DNA of 64,000 nt from Imperialibacter roseus (GTDB lineage: Bacteria > Bacteroidota > Bacteroidia > Cytophagales > Cyclobacteriaceae). The stretch lies in assembly GCF_032999765.1 (NCBI RefSeq), contig NZ_CP136051.1:6466501-6530500 (forward strand). Reading direction: 5' to 3'. Positions 7,925 through 18,974 of the stretch are shown in pieces (positions within the stretch are counted from its first letter, which is position 1; each line of letters opens with the position of its first letter). The position numbers were made by a program, and so were the translations under genes. Under the pieces are notes generated by a model. That model was not told the origin of the DNA. It made no database searches and saw nothing but the letters and a program-made list of their open reading frames with translations.

Positions 7925-8590
7925 TTAATCAAGCTCCTTGATCCTGATACTCCTGAAATACAACTCCGAGCCATGGCCTAAAAAGCCAATGTAACCTTTC
8001 TTGTTTTTTAACCCTGGGTGCTCTTTGTGATCCATGGTACCGTCTTTGCTGGCCTCGGCGATGTCGCCATCCACAATCACTTCGCCGTTCAGGGTCACCT
8101 TCACCTTAGTTCCCTTCACTTCAACCTCCTGGTAGTTCCACTCGCCAACAGGCTTTAAAAAACCACGCTTAGCCGGGATAACCCCATAAACAGAGCCATG
8201 GTATTGATAGGGCTGAAGCTTGGAGTACATTTCGGCAGTGTTGTCTAATATCTGCAGCTCCATACCAACATAAGCAGCATCGCCTTCCAGTGGTGTGCGG
8301 ATGCCCAGACCGTTGTTGGCGTCAGGTGTTAGCTTGAACTCAAAGCGGAAAATGAAATCTCCGTATTCCTTTTCAGTGTAAAGATTGCCGCTTCCACCTG
8401 CATCTGTTTTCACTGCAATAGTGCCGTTTTCCGCCACATAATCTTGCTTATTGCCTATCCAGCCAGAGAGGTCTTTTCCATTAAAAAGGAGCATATAGCC
8501 ATCTTTTTTTTCTTCTTTAGTGAGCTTGTTTTGGGCAAATGAAGCGGTGCTGAAAGCAGCAATAGCCAGAAATAGTGCTAATTTTTTCAT
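7925..8590 (-). CDS. DUF1080 (3-keto-disaccharide hydrolase-like) secreted protein
   Basis: A 221-residue protein with a cleavable signal peptide (MKKLALFLAIAAFSTASFAQ). A concanavalin-like domain of the DUF1080 family follows, starting at the characteristic KDGYMLLFNGKDLSGWIG and including FEFKLTPDANNGLGIRTP and GYIGFLGHGSELYFRSIRIKEL at the end. Characterised members act on 3-keto-glycosides; many others are simply carbohydrate-associated. It lies 20 bp downstream of the GH130-like gene on the same strand, suggesting joint work on a periplasmic glycan. Confidence 0.85.
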   Translation of the reverse strand: MKKLALFLAIAAFSTASFAQNKLTKEEKKDGYMLLFNGKDLSGWIGNKQDYVAENGTIAVKTDAGGSGNLYTEKEYGDFIFRFEFKLTPDANNGLGIRTPLEGDAAYVGMELQILDNTAEMYSKLQPYQYHGSVYGVIPAKRGFLKPVGEWNYQEVEVKGTKVKVTLNGEVIVDGDIAEASKDGTMDHKEHPGLKNKKGYIGFLGHGSELYFRSIRIKELD

Positions 8591-8610
8591 TGTCGGACCT
8601 ATTAAATTTT

Positions 8611-9717
8611 TTATTCACTTACCGCTACTGCGATTTTGGAGTCAGCGGTTCCGTAATATAAGTACCATTTGCCTTTGAAATTCACTAACCCTTCCAGAAA
8701 ACACACATTGTTTACCTGACCGGTGATTTCATAGTCTTTATCGGGTGTCATAAAGTAATCGTCGGAGCGGCTTACCACTTCGGCGGGGTCGTTGATGTCA
8801 AGAAGAATCTGCCCTGCGGAGTAGGTACCGTCTGCCAAATCAGCCGTTCGGTTTTCTCCAAAATTTCTGCTGTTGTAGATGAGGAGAATGCCCTGGTCGG
8901 TTACGAAAGCCTGTGGGCCCGGCTCTACCAGGTCGCTGTCAAACTTGCCCGGCCTGGGGCCGAATATAGGTTTCAGCTTGTAGTCGGTTACGCCAGCCGC
9001 AACGTCGGTTACGGGCGTCCAGTTGATAAGGTCGTCGGACCAGGCCAGGTAAATGTTGGTGTCGCCCCAGTACATCCAATACTTGCCGTTGATTTTGGTG
9101 GCGACAAATTTATCGCCGTCTCTTTTGGTGACAACAGCTCCTGATTTCGACCAAAGGTCGAGGAACTTTCCGTTTTCGGCTGACTGAAAAACCGGGCCGT
9201 ATTTTGTCCAGCTCACCAGGTCTTTGGAAGAAGCCACCAGCAGCCGGGCTATTTCGCCATCGTAGGCGGTGTAGGTCATATAGTAAGTGCCGTCTTCGCT
9301 TTCCACTATCCTGGGGTCTTCGCAGCCACCTTCCCACTCGTATTTGCTCTGAGCGTCATTTTCGGGGTAGAAAATGGGGGCTGGCATCCTTTCGAAGTGA
9401 ATACCATCATCGCTGACGGCCAATCCTATGCGGGATGTGCCTGCGTATTTCCCAACCCTGTCTTCGGCTCGGTAGAGCAGATGCACTTGCCCATTTCTTA
9501 CCAGCGCCGTGGGGTTGAATACGTCTTTCGCCTCCCAGTACACGCTGTCCATTCTTACGGGGCAGAAAAAAGCTGTGCTATCCAGTGCCGTTAAGATGGG
9601 GTTGGCATCGTCCTGTTTGACAAAGGGCCCAATCTGCCAGGGGGTAGTTGGCTGGTTGGAGGTGCAGCCGACGAATAAAAAATGCCCGAGAGCTAATAGG
9701 ATCAGAATTCTTTTCAT
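8611..9717 (-). CDS. Lipoprotein glycosidase, GH130/GH43-like five-bladed propeller
   Basis: A 368-residue predicted lipoprotein (MKRILILLALGHFLFVGCTS, lipobox FVGC). The catalytic-domain motifs resemble glycoside hydrolase family 130 and related beta-propellers: KDVFNPTALVRNGQVHLLYRAED, GCEDPRIVESEDGTYYMTYTAYDG and later repeats such as YLAWSDDLINWTPV. The frame is open from a TTG two codons upstream, but the ATG at 9717 gives a standard signal peptide. GH130 enzymes are phosphorylases or hydrolases of mannosides; the substrate here is unknown. It is the first gene of a two-gene unit with the DUF1080 protein. Confidence 0.75.
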   Translation of the reverse strand: MKRILILLALGHFLFVGCTSNQPTTPWQIGPFVKQDDANPILTALDSTAFFCPVRMDSVYWEAKDVFNPTALVRNGQVHLLYRAEDRVGKYAGTSRIGLAVSDDGIHFERMPAPIFYPENDAQSKYEWEGGCEDPRIVESEDGTYYMTYTAYDGEIARLLVASSKDLVSWTKYGPVFQSAENGKFLDLWSKSGAVVTKRDGDKFVATKINGKYWMYWGDTNIYLAWSDDLINWTPVTDVAAGVTDYKLKPIFGPRPGKFDSDLVEPGPQAFVTDQGILLIYNSRNFGENRTADLADGTYSAGQILLDINDPAEVVSRSDDYFMTPDKDYEITGQVNNVCFLEGLVNFKGKWYLYYGTADSKIAVAVSE

Positions 9718-9836
9718 GAGCAAGTAGGTAAGTATAATGTGTCGATAAAAGTAGTCTAAATAGTTGACACCCAGTTTGAATGCCTGGAAAATGGTAACTC
9801 AGTCCGCAACAAGGGCGTCAGAGGCCGCTTAAAACG

Positions 9837-9877
9837 AAAAAAGCCCCTGACAACAAGGGCTGTCAGAGGCTTTTATT
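9837..9877 (-). terminator. Terminator of the atpDC operon
   Basis: The inverted repeat AAAAGCCcCTGACA / TGTCAGaGGCTTTT lies just after the atpC stop on the minus strand, with a T-run on that strand (CGTTTTAAG region). Confidence 0.75.
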
Positions 9878-9892
9878 ATTTGCTTTGATGAT

Positions 9893-10135
9893 CTATTCCA
9901 CAGATTCTGCAAGAACAATCACATGATTGTTCCTTACCTCCACCACGCCACCATCAACCATGAGGATTTTTGATCCTTCCTTGGTTTTGTAGATTAAATC
10001 TCCCTTCGCCAAAGAGCTGATAATAGGTGCGTGATTGTTCAGCACCTGAAACGAGCCGTCGCTGCCGGGGAAGGTAGCAGCATCAACTTCTCCTTCAAAC
10101 ACTTTACGATCGGGTGTGATAATTTCCAAATACAT
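9893..10135 (-). CDS. atpC: ATP synthase F1 subunit epsilon
   Basis: An 80-residue epsilon subunit, beginning MYLEIITPDRKVFEGEV with the family core FPGSDGSFQVLNNHAPIISSL. It links the gamma shaft to the c-ring and regulates ATP hydrolysis. Only the N-terminal beta-sandwich is present; the C-terminal inhibitory helices are missing, as is usual in Bacteroidota. It follows atpD by 16 bp. The other ATP synthase genes are not here, which matches the split organisation common in this phylum. Confidence 0.95.
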   Translation of the reverse strand: MYLEIITPDRKVFEGEVDAATFPGSDGSFQVLNNHAPIISSLAKGDLIYKTKEGSKILMVDGGVVEVRNNHVIVLAESVE

Positions 10136-10151
10136 GTTCTACAGTTTCAGA

Positions 10152-11690
<1,539 letters not shown>

Positions 11691-11840
11691 TCACTTTGAA
11701 TTTCGAAGTGCAAAATTAAACCAATAATCCTTTAAAGCCAAGTTTGATTCCCATCTTGATTCCAAAGAATTTGAATTCTTTTCCGCTTATCTGTGAACCA
11801 CTTAGAATAAGGCTTAGGGAGGCGATTCTATCCTTCCCGA

Positions 11841-13067
11841 CTAAACTTTCAAAACGATGCGAAACGTGGTCCCTTTGTCCAGCTCAGATGACTTAACAAA
11901 AATCTTTCCGGTATGGTAATTTTCAATAATTCGCTTTACCAGTGTTAATCCAAGTCCCCAGCCTCTTTTCTTGGAGGTGTAGCCTGGCTGGAATACCGAA
12001 CCGATTTTTGATTTGGGAATGCCTTTTCCCGTATCGCTGATGTCGACCATCACTTTGCCCTCATTGGCTTTCAGGATTTTGATTTCGATGGTGCCGGTGC
12101 CGCTCATAGCATCCACGGCGTTTTTGCAGAGGTTTTCTACCACCCAGGCAAACAGGGGCTTATTAATGTCGGCTTTGATGTCTTTGTTGGGGAAAGCGCT
12201 GAGAATAAACTTTACCCTGGTCGAGACTCTTTTCTGCAGGTAGCTGATGGTTTCCTCCAGGGCGTCGTAAAGATTTTCCTCGTTGAGCTGCGGTACCGAA
12301 CCAATATTAGAAAAACGAGAGGTGATCATTTCCAGCCTTTCGATGTCTTTGTTGAGCTCAGGGATAATGTCCGAATCTTTGAAGCGATCATCTGTTTTGA
12401 AATATTCTACCCATGCCATGAGCGAGGAGAGCGGCGTGCCCAACTGATGGGCTGTTTCTTTGGCCAGCCCCACCCACACCCTATTTTGCTCGGCGGAGCG
12501 GGACGAGTTGAAGGCGATGTAGGCAATGAGCCCAAAGAGGAAAATCACTGACAGCTGGATGTAGGGGTAGTAGGTGAGCTGTTTGAGAAGGTCAGAGTTT
12601 TGGTAGTAGATGTAGTTGTAGCCTGTTATTTCGTAGTTTTTGTTTTTGTTACGCAGCGTAACAACGATGGGCTCATGGTCTTTCTCCATGTCCTTCAGTG
12701 TTTCTGCCAGAATTCTTATTCGTTCTCTTTCAGTTTTTGCCTCGTCCGCTTTTTTAACATTTTTCGACTGCGAGGGGATGCCGAATTCGTCTGCTATAAT
12801 TACCGGGATTGAGTTGTTGGCTACAATGATCTCATCAAAAATGAAGGTAAGGTTGGACTCACCGTCTTCATTGGCGGTATACTCCAGGGTATTGGCAAAA
12901 AGGTCGATAAGCCTTTTTTCTCTGTCCTTAAGGCTCTCAACCACTATGCTGGTGTAGTAGATAGACCCGATGCTGATCAGGATGGCAATTAAAACCACTA
13001 CCCACTTGAAGTTGGAGTTATCCTTATAAAACTCGAGGGTAGTGGCTTCTTTCAGAGGGTACTGCAT
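11841..13067 (-). CDS. Membrane sensor histidine kinase
   Basis: A 408-residue kinase with two membrane segments (about 20-42 and 170-188) flanking a periplasmic sensor region of about 125 residues. The HisKA phosphoacceptor is H207 in KETAHQLGTPLSSL. The ATPase domain has the N-box (NLCKNAVDAM), G1 (DTGKGIP) and G2 (GWGLGLTLV) boxes. No response regulator is adjacent, so it is an orphan kinase. It follows the atpD upstream region on the same strand with 177 bp between. The signal is unknown. Confidence 0.9.
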   Translation of the reverse strand: MQYPLKEATTLEFYKDNSNFKWVVVLIAILISIGSIYYTSIVVESLKDREKRLIDLFANTLEYTANEDGESNLTFIFDEIIVANNSIPVIIADEFGIPSQSKNVKKADEAKTERERIRILAETLKDMEKDHEPIVVTLRNKNKNYEITGYNYIYYQNSDLLKQLTYYPYIQLSVIFLFGLIAYIAFNSSRSAEQNRVWVGLAKETAHQLGTPLSSLMAWVEYFKTDDRFKDSDIIPELNKDIERLEMITSRFSNIGSVPQLNEENLYDALEETISYLQKRVSTRVKFILSAFPNKDIKADINKPLFAWVVENLCKNAVDAMSGTGTIEIKILKANEGKVMVDISDTGKGIPKSKIGSVFQPGYTSKKRGWGLGLTLVKRIIENYHTGKIFVKSSELDKGTTFRIVLKV

Positions 13068-13221
13068 TCCGAATATCTTTGGCTATAAGTGAAAGCTAAG
13101 ATACGGGAATTTTGAGCAGATATTGTCTCGTCAGGTAATTGCATGAAACTCGTTTTTAGGGAGTGTCATAATGCAGTATCCATTGATTATACACCAGATG
13201 AATAATTTGAGTCAGGGAGAC

Positions 13222-13269
13222 TTTCAGGTTTCGATTGACCCCTAACCCTTAAGGGAGCGAAACCTGAAA
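13222..13269. repeat. Inverted repeat between histidine kinase and ABC exporter genes
   Basis: Perfect 12-bp arms TTTCAGGTTTCG / CGAAACCTGAAA enclose a smaller palindrome CCCTTAAGGG. There is no T-run on the minus strand, so it is not a classical terminator; it may stop transcripts or stabilise 3' ends. Confidence 0.6.
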
Positions 13270-13318
13270 ACCTCCTGATAATCTAGTTTGTCAATTCTAG
13301 ACCATGTGTCGACGTTAA

Positions 13319-14629
13319 TTAATTCTTCATCATAAACCATTTGGCCAGCACTTTGTAATTCACTTTCGTGCCATGCATGAGAATGCCCACCCTGTAAATT
13401 CGGGCAGCAAGCCACACGGTAAACATGAAACCACCTGCCAGGAGCGTGACAGAAAGCAGAAGCTGCCAAATGGGCACGCCGAAGGGTATCCGCATCATCA
13501 TAACGACTGGAGAGGTTAGCGGAATCATGGACATCCAGAAGGCCAAAGACCCATCCGGCTCGTTCAAAACCGCTCCCAAAGAAACGATCGAAAGAATGAG
13601 TGGCAGCGTAACAGGGAGCATAAACTGCTGAGAGTCGACTTCTGAATCTACTGCCGAACCTACTGCAGCAAATAGTGAACCGTAGAGAAGGTACCCGCCA
13701 AGGAAATATATCAGGAAGAAGAAGAGCACCTGTGGGATGTTGATTGACCCAATGGCAGTCATGATCTTAGCGAACTCATTTTGATCGGCCGCCGCTGCCT
13801 GCACTTCGGCCATGCCAGGTTGGGCGTTCACCATGCTATTTGCAGCCTGTGGTTCGAAGCCAAACACACTGCTGAGCACCGTAGTAATCGTAAAAGTAAG
13901 GAGCGTCCAGAGCAAGAACTGTGTAAGCCCAACGGCGCCAACTCCGATTATTTTCCCCATCATGAGTTGGAAAGGCTTCACAGAGCTGATAATTACTTCA
14001 ATGATACGGCTGGTTTTTTCCTCGATAATGCCTCGCATGATTTGGGCGCCAAAAAAGAAAATGAAGAAGTAAATCAGCAGCGATGAAATGTAACCAATAC
14101 CGGTAGCGGCTATGGAGCTACTTTCCTGCTCGCCCTGGTCGGTGATGCTGATGGTGGCGATGTCAACTTTCGCCTTCAGGTTGTCGAGCACTTGTTTATC
14201 GAGACCTGATTTCTCCAGCTTGATATTTTCAATTTTTTGCCTGATGCCCCATTCCAAATCGCCAATGACACTTAGACTGGGTTTCGACGTGGAATAGAAC
14301 TGAATGCCTTGCGGGTTGTCGATGTCAATATTGGGAATGTAGAGGAATCCATAATACTCGCTGCCTTCAAGCGATTGCTTAAGGGCGTCAGGGTCTTCAT
14401 TCACAAAAGAGTATTTGATCTCGTCGGTGTCGGTCAACACGGTTTTGAATAAGCCGGATTCGTCAACAACCTCAATGACCTTTTCATCGCCATCTCTGGT
14501 CGCAAGCCAGGTAGGCACGATGATAAGCAAGGCAAAAAGCAGTGGGCCTACGATGGTCATGACAAGAAATGACTTCTTGCGCACCCTGGTGATGTATTCT
14601 CTTGCTATAATGAGTGATATCTTATTCAT
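13319..14629 (-). CDS. ABC-2 type exporter permease (NatB-like)
   Basis: A 436-residue membrane protein. One N-terminal segment (about residues 20-42) precedes a large extracytoplasmic domain (about 45-170), and then come five or six membrane segments, with the family pattern GIIEEKTSRIIEVIISSVKPFQLMMGKIIGVG at the start of the bundle. It overlaps the stop of the upstream ATPase gene by 8 bp, so the two form a translationally coupled exporter. NatAB relatives export sodium or drugs; the substrate here is not known. Confidence 0.9.
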   Translation of the reverse strand: MNKISLIIAREYITRVRKKSFLVMTIVGPLLFALLIIVPTWLATRDGDEKVIEVVDESGLFKTVLTDTDEIKYSFVNEDPDALKQSLEGSEYYGFLYIPNIDIDNPQGIQFYSTSKPSLSVIGDLEWGIRQKIENIKLEKSGLDKQVLDNLKAKVDIATISITDQGEQESSSIAATGIGYISSLLIYFFIFFFGAQIMRGIIEEKTSRIIEVIISSVKPFQLMMGKIIGVGAVGLTQFLLWTLLTFTITTVLSSVFGFEPQAANSMVNAQPGMAEVQAAAADQNEFAKIMTAIGSINIPQVLFFFLIYFLGGYLLYGSLFAAVGSAVDSEVDSQQFMLPVTLPLILSIVSLGAVLNEPDGSLAFWMSMIPLTSPVVMMMRIPFGVPIWQLLLSVTLLAGGFMFTVWLAARIYRVGILMHGTKVNYKVLAKWFMMKN

Positions 14630-15533
14630 GGCCGCCCTCCTGTACTTTTTGGATAAAAATTTCGTTCATGCTGGGTATTTTTTCAACAAACTCATGCACT
14701 TCCACCTGGCTGATGAGTGCCTTCAGCAAATCATTTGGCCCGAGAGCCGATTTGATCTGTATGGTCGAGTGAATGGCTCCTTCCACTTCCTCAGTACTTA
14801 AAGTGTCAAAGTCGGCGGGCAGTCCATTTACTTTACCATAGTGGAGCACATTGAATGTATTGGACTTGTAGGTTTCCTTGATGTCTTTCTTTGGCCCCTC
14901 AAGTATTTTCTTAGACTTGTTGATAAGGGCAATATGGTCACAAAGCTCTTCCACCGACTCCATGCGGTGGGTGGAAAAAATAATGGTAATACCCTTTTTC
15001 TTCATTTCAAGAATTTCATCTCTGATCAGGTTGGCGTTCACAGGGTCGAAGCCGGAGAAAGGTTCGTCGAGGATAATTAGTGAAGGCTCGTGCAGTACGG
15101 TGGCAATGAACTGCACTTTTTGCGCCATGCCTTTGGATAGATCTTCCACGGCTTTGCCCCACCAGCTAATGATATCGAATTTCTCCATCCAGGCCTTTAT
15201 CTTTTTGGTGGCCTCGCCTTTGCTCATTCCCTTGAGCTGTGCCAGATAAAGCAGTTGCTCACCCACTTTCATTTTTTTGTAGAGACCCCGCTCTTCTGGC
15301 AGGTAGCCAATGCGGTGCACATCTTCCAGCTCCAAGGGCCGACCATGAAACATGACCTTGCCCTGGTCGGCCATAAGGATTTGCGTGATGATGCGAATAA
15401 GGGTGGTTTTGCCGGCGCCATTTGGGCCAAGCAGTCCGAAGATGGTGTTTTCGGGAATGGTGATGCTTACATCATCCAGCGCTTTGAAATCGCCAAAGCT
15501 CTTGTGGATGTGTTCTGTAACGAGAATGTTCAA
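14622..15533 (-). CDS. ABC-2 type exporter ATP-binding protein (NatA-like)
   Basis: A 303-residue ATPase. It has Walker A GPNGAGKTTLIR, a Q-loop, the signature LSKGMAQKVQF (a variant of LSGGQ with K for the first G), Walker B LIILDEPFSGFDP and the H-loop STHRMESVE. A C-terminal domain of about 80 residues follows, as in DrrA/NatA relatives. It powers the permease encoded immediately downstream (8-bp overlap). It is the first gene of the unit; 289 bp separate it from the divergent cytochrome gene. Confidence 0.93.
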   Translation of the reverse strand: MNILVTEHIHKSFGDFKALDDVSITIPENTIFGLLGPNGAGKTTLIRIITQILMADQGKVMFHGRPLELEDVHRIGYLPEERGLYKKMKVGEQLLYLAQLKGMSKGEATKKIKAWMEKFDIISWWGKAVEDLSKGMAQKVQFIATVLHEPSLIILDEPFSGFDPVNANLIRDEILEMKKKGITIIFSTHRMESVEELCDHIALINKSKKILEGPKKDIKETYKSNTFNVLHYGKVNGLPADFDTLSTEEVEGAIHSTIQIKSALGPNDLLKALISQVEVHEFVEKIPSMNEIFIQKVQEGGHE

Positions 15534-15822
15534 GGTTTATCGTAGTTTGGGTTGACTGATTGAATTTAAAATAGCATTTAGAATATTAGTGATGAAGCTA
15601 CTGGGTTTATTACAGAAAGTGAAAAGGAAATTAGCACTGAGATAGAAAGTTTACCAAATGGTAATCGACGGATCTGGCCGCTTCTTGCTCCAATTTCACA
15701 TCTATCCAGGCAAAGCTTGATTTTTCTTTGCTCTGTTATCGCCTTTAAGCAAATAACAGGTGTTCAATCTGAAAGTATTTTTTAGATTTAGTTCTTATCC
15801 TAAACACCTAACATTAAACTGC

Positions 15823-18504
15823 ATGAAGTTCACCATTTCCCAGAGAATACTAGCAGGATTGTCTGTTGCTCTTTTTGTAAGTCTTTTCTCAGCTTGCGAG
15901 GAAAAGAAAGAAGCCGAAACAAAGCCTGTTCACCCCAAAGTTGCCAAGCTGAAGCTGCTGCCCGGCTTTGAGGCCGAGCATTTGTACAGCCCTTCCGAAA
16001 ACGAAAATGGCTCGTGGGTGGCTATGACTTTCGACGACAAAGGCCGCATGATCACCTCCGACCAGTACGGCTGGCTCTACAGACTGGAAATCCCAGCCAA
16101 AGAGTCGGGGGACTCGCTCAAAATAGAGCGGCTGAAGGTCGGCGATCTTAAGCCAGCGCTAAATGATACTTCTGCTTTCAAAATAGGCATGGGCTACGCT
16201 CAGGGGCTGCTCTATGCTTTCAATAGTTTGTATGTGATGGTCAACCACTGGGGCAATGAGGAGTTCGAAAAAACAAGCGGCCTCTACAGGCTACAGGATT
16301 TGGATGGTGACGACCAGTTTGAATCAATCACATTAATTAAGTCTTTGAACGGTGCAGGCGAGCATGGCCCTCACAGTGTGGTGTTGGCACCCGATGGAAA
16401 ATCTATTTATGTAGTTGCTGGCAACCATACCGACGTGCCGGAAATGGATGCTTACAGATACCCAAAAGTGTGGCAGGAGGATAATTTGTTTCCGTTGATC
16501 AAGGATCCAAGAGGTCATGCCAACGACCGGATGGCGCCGGGCGGCTGGGTCGCCAAAATAAACCCCGAAGGAACCACATGGGAGCTGGTAAGCGCTGGCT
16601 ACCGCAACCCGTTTGACATTGCGTTCAACGAACAGGGTGAGCTCTTCACCTACGATTCCGACATGGAGTGGGATTTTGGCATGCCCTGGTATCGCCCGAC
16701 ACGCATATGCCACGTAACCAGCGGCAGTGAGTATGGCTGGCGCACGGGCAACAGCAAGTGGTCGCCCGACTATCCGGACAATTTGTCGCCAGTGATCAAT
16801 ATTGGTCAGGGCTCACCCACTAACCTCATCCACGGAAAAAATGCTAACTTTCCGGCCAGGTACCAGAAAGCACTGTTTGCTTCCGACTGGAGCTTTGGCA
16901 TTATTTACGCTATTTTTCTGAGCCCTGACGGGGCTTCTTATACCGCAGAGCCACAGGAATTCCTGTCTGGTGTTCCGCTACCACTCACAGACGGTATTTT
17001 CGGGCCTGACGGCTCATTGTATTTTCTTACAGGAGGCCGTCGGTTGGAGTCGGATCTTTACAGGGTAACCTACACAGGCGACGAGTCGGTAGCAGCTCCC
17101 GCCGTTGCAGCAGCCACCGAATCTGCCACCATACGAAAACAACTGGAAGCCTACCATGGCGAACCTCAAGCCGGGGCCGTGGATTTTGCCTGGCCTTACC
17201 TGAGCCACGACGACCGGTTTGTTCGCTATGCAGCAAGAATGGCTGTAGAGCACCAGCCCGTTAGCGAATGGCAAGCCAAAGCGCTGGCAGAAAAGCAGCC
17301 GGTAGCACTGACACAGTCGATGATTGCCCTTTCCAGACATGGCAATAAAAACCAGAAAGATGCAGCATTGAAAGCGCTGGCATCGGTAGATTACAAGGTG
17401 CTCAGTGAAATGCAGCAAATCGATCTTTTGCGTGCCATGGAACTGGTGATGCTAAGAATGGGTGCACCAGCAGGCGAAGTGAAAACGCAAGTTGTGGCCT
17501 ATTTGAATGAGGCCTACCCAGCCAACTCCAACAAGCTGAACCGTGGACTCAGCAAGCTTTTGATATACCTCGATGACCCTAAAGGAACTGAGAAAACACT
17601 CGCTTTGCTCGAAAATGCCAAGGATGACCCGATAGAAAAAACAGCCAGTGCTTCCGCCGACTTGATTTTGAGAAACCCACAGTACGGAATGGACATTGCT
17701 GGGATGTTGTCGAAAGTGCCTCCTGCGCAGCAGACTTACCTGGCAACGGTGCTCAGCTCCGCTAAAAGTGGATGGACCGCCGACATGTCAGACAAGTATT
17801 TCACGTGGTTCAATAAGGCCTTTGGTTACAAGGGAGGCGTGAGCTACGTTGGGTTTGTGAACAAAGCCAGGCAGGCGGCACTAACGCATGTGCCAAAAGA
17901 TAAACTGGCTTACTACGACAAACTTTCCGGAGGTGATCTGCTGACCAACTCAGGTAACGACCTGGCCAGCAATGCCCCATCACCTAAAGGCCCCGGTAGA
18001 AACTGGACAGTTGATGAAGCGCTGCCATTGATTGAGGGAGATTCAAGTGTCAGAAACTTTCTGCAAGGCAAAAATATGTACGCTGCCACCAGATGCATTT
18101 CTTGTCATTCGATGCAGGGTGAGGGTGGCGGCATTGGCCCCGACCTGACCCAGCTTGGCACCAGATTCTCTAAAAAGGACATGCTGGAGGCCATCATCGA
18201 CCCTAACAAAGTGGTGTCTGACCAGTATGCCTCCACGGTGTTCACCATGAAAGACGGCAGCTCCATTGTTGGGCGCCTGACCAATGAAACTGATGACGCC
18301 TATGTCATTTTTCAAAACCCATTTGCTCCGGAAGTAACCCGCACCATTCCTAAGAGTGAGGTGGTGAGCACGAAGTACTCTTACATTTCGCTGATGTTTC
18401 CCGGGCTGGTGAACAGGCTGAATGAAGAAGAGTTGAAAGACCTGCTGGCTTATTTAATGGCCGGGGGGAATGAAGGGAATGAGGTGTTTAAGACTGGGGA
18501 GTAG
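15823..18504 (+). CDS. Lipoprotein with PQQ-dehydrogenase-like propeller, HEAT-like region and C-terminal cytochrome c
   Basis: An 893-residue predicted lipoprotein; the start is set at the ATG at 15823, giving MKFTISQRILAGLSVALFVS with lipobox FSAC. The frame is open from 15760, but that extension hides the signal peptide. The N-terminal 400 residues resemble the soluble glucose/sorbosone dehydrogenase propeller (GEHGPHSVVLAPDGKSIYVV, RNPFDIAFNEQGELFTYDSD). A helical repeat region of about 300 residues follows, then a haem c domain with C758-I-S-C761-H762 and the downstream HFM-type region GIGPDLTQLGTRFSKKDMLEAIIDPNKVVSDQY. This domain order is the membrane-bound dehydrogenase type found in Bacteroidota and Planctomycetota. 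It probably oxidises a sugar or related alcohol in the periplasm; the substrate is unknown. Confidence 0.85.
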   Translation: MKFTISQRILAGLSVALFVSLFSACEEKKEAETKPVHPKVAKLKLLPGFEAEHLYSPSENENGSWVAMTFDDKGRMITSDQYGWLYRLEIPAKESGDSLKIERLKVGDLKPALNDTSAFKIGMGYAQGLLYAFNSLYVMVNHWGNEEFEKTSGLYRLQDLDGDDQFESITLIKSLNGAGEHGPHSVVLAPDGKSIYVVAGNHTDVPEMDAYRYPKVWQEDNLFPLIKDPRGHANDRMAPGGWVAKINPEGTTWELVSAGYRNPFDIAFNEQGELFTYDSDMEWDFGMPWYRPTRICHVTSGSEYGWRTGNSKWSPDYPDNLSPVINIGQGSPTNLIHGKNANFPARYQKALFASDWSFGIIYAIFLSPDGASYTAEPQEFLSGVPLPLTDGIFGPDGSLYFLTGGRRLESDLYRVTYTGDESVAAPAVAAATESATIRKQLEAYHGEPQAGAVDFAWPYLSHDDRFVRYAARMAVEHQPVSEWQAKALAEKQPVALTQSMIALSRHGNKNQKDAALKALASVDYKVLSEMQQIDLLRAMELVMLRMGAPAGEVKTQVVAYLNEAYPANSNKLNRGLSKLLIYLDDPKGTEKTLALLENAKDDPIEKTASASADLILRNPQYGMDIAGMLSKVPPAQQTYLATVLSSAKSGWTADMSDKYFTWFNKAFGYKGGVSYVGFVNKARQAALTHVPKDKLAYYDKLSGGDLLTNSGNDLASNAPSPKGPGRNWTVDEALPLIEGDSSVRNFLQGKNMYAATRCISCHSMQGEGGGIGPDLTQLGTRFSKKDMLEAIIDPNKVVSDQYASTVFTMKDGSSIVGRLTNETDDAYVIFQNPFAPEVTRTIPKSEVVSTKYSYISLMFPGLVNRLNEEELKDLLAYLMAGGNEGNEVFKTGE

Positions 18505-18533
18505 GAACTCAGCGGGCTTTTTAATCGAAAGCA

Positions 18534-18617
18534 GCTATCGTGTAGAGCAAGGTGAGTGGGGACACTCACCAGGGCGATAGCACAATCCTGGTTGTGGCCT
18601 CGTGTCTTCACGTGCCA
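18534..18617. repeat. REP-like hairpin pair downstream of the cytochrome gene
   Basis: First hairpin: outer arms GCTATCG (18534-18540) / CGATAGC (18575-18581) around GGTGAGTG-GGGA-CACTCACC (18551-18570). Second hairpin: GTGGCCTCGTG / CACGTGCCAC (18594-18617). The second has close relatives at 54118-54138 and 54173-54197. They lie between the cytochrome gene and the hip promoter and code for nothing recognisable. Confidence 0.65.
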
Positions 18618-18703
18618 CTGCGGGCTTGAAGATGCACACCCGGGGTGACGTTTTCAGTTTCCAGGCCACCGAAACAATCAATAGTGCATTATATAGCTCT
18701 TTT

Positions 18704-18741
18704 GGTTGCTTTTCCCTGAAAAAAAACATACTTTTGTATTG
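18704..18741 (+). promoter_or_regulatory. Promoter and possible operator of the hip operon
   Basis: The -7 box TACTTTTG (18729-18736) is an exact TAnnTTTG match. A GGTTG -33 element lies at 18704-18708, 20 bp upstream. The palindrome ATAC-TTTT-GTAT overlaps the -7 box, a plausible site for autorepression by the HipB protein. Confidence 0.55.
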
Positions 18742-18752
18742 AAAAGAGCAGT

Positions 18753-18974
18753 ATGATGCACTTTATGGAGATGCATAAGATCGTTAAAGATCGTAGGGAG
18801 ATGATGCAGGTTACCCAGGAAACGCTCGCAGAAATTTCCGGTGTGGGGTTGCGTACCATCAAGCAATTTGAAACTGGAAAGGGGAATCCTACCCTTCAAA
18901 CGCTTCAAAAACTGGCCGATGTTCTGGGAATGGAGGTTCGCTTGCAAGTGAAGAATACCCTTGATAGCAAATGA
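18753..18974 (+). CDS. hipB: HipB-like antitoxin / XRE-family repressor
   Basis: A 73-residue protein that is almost entirely an XRE helix-turn-helix: TQETLAEISGVGLRTIKQFETGKGNPTLQTLQKLADVLG. It belongs to the HipB type that pairs with HipA kinases and represses its own operon. Two ATGs in a row (18753 and 18756) and further in-frame ATGs leave the exact start open. Its stop overlaps the start of the next gene by 4 bp (ATGA). Confidence 0.88.
   Translation: MMHFMEMHKIVKDRREMMQVTQETLAEISGVGLRTIKQFETGKGNPTLQTLQKLADVLGMEVRLQVKNTLDSK

Noticed and set aside
13242-13469. 75-codon open frame on the minus strand at the end of the ABC permease gene
   Set aside because: It overlaps the permease in another frame and shows no family features.
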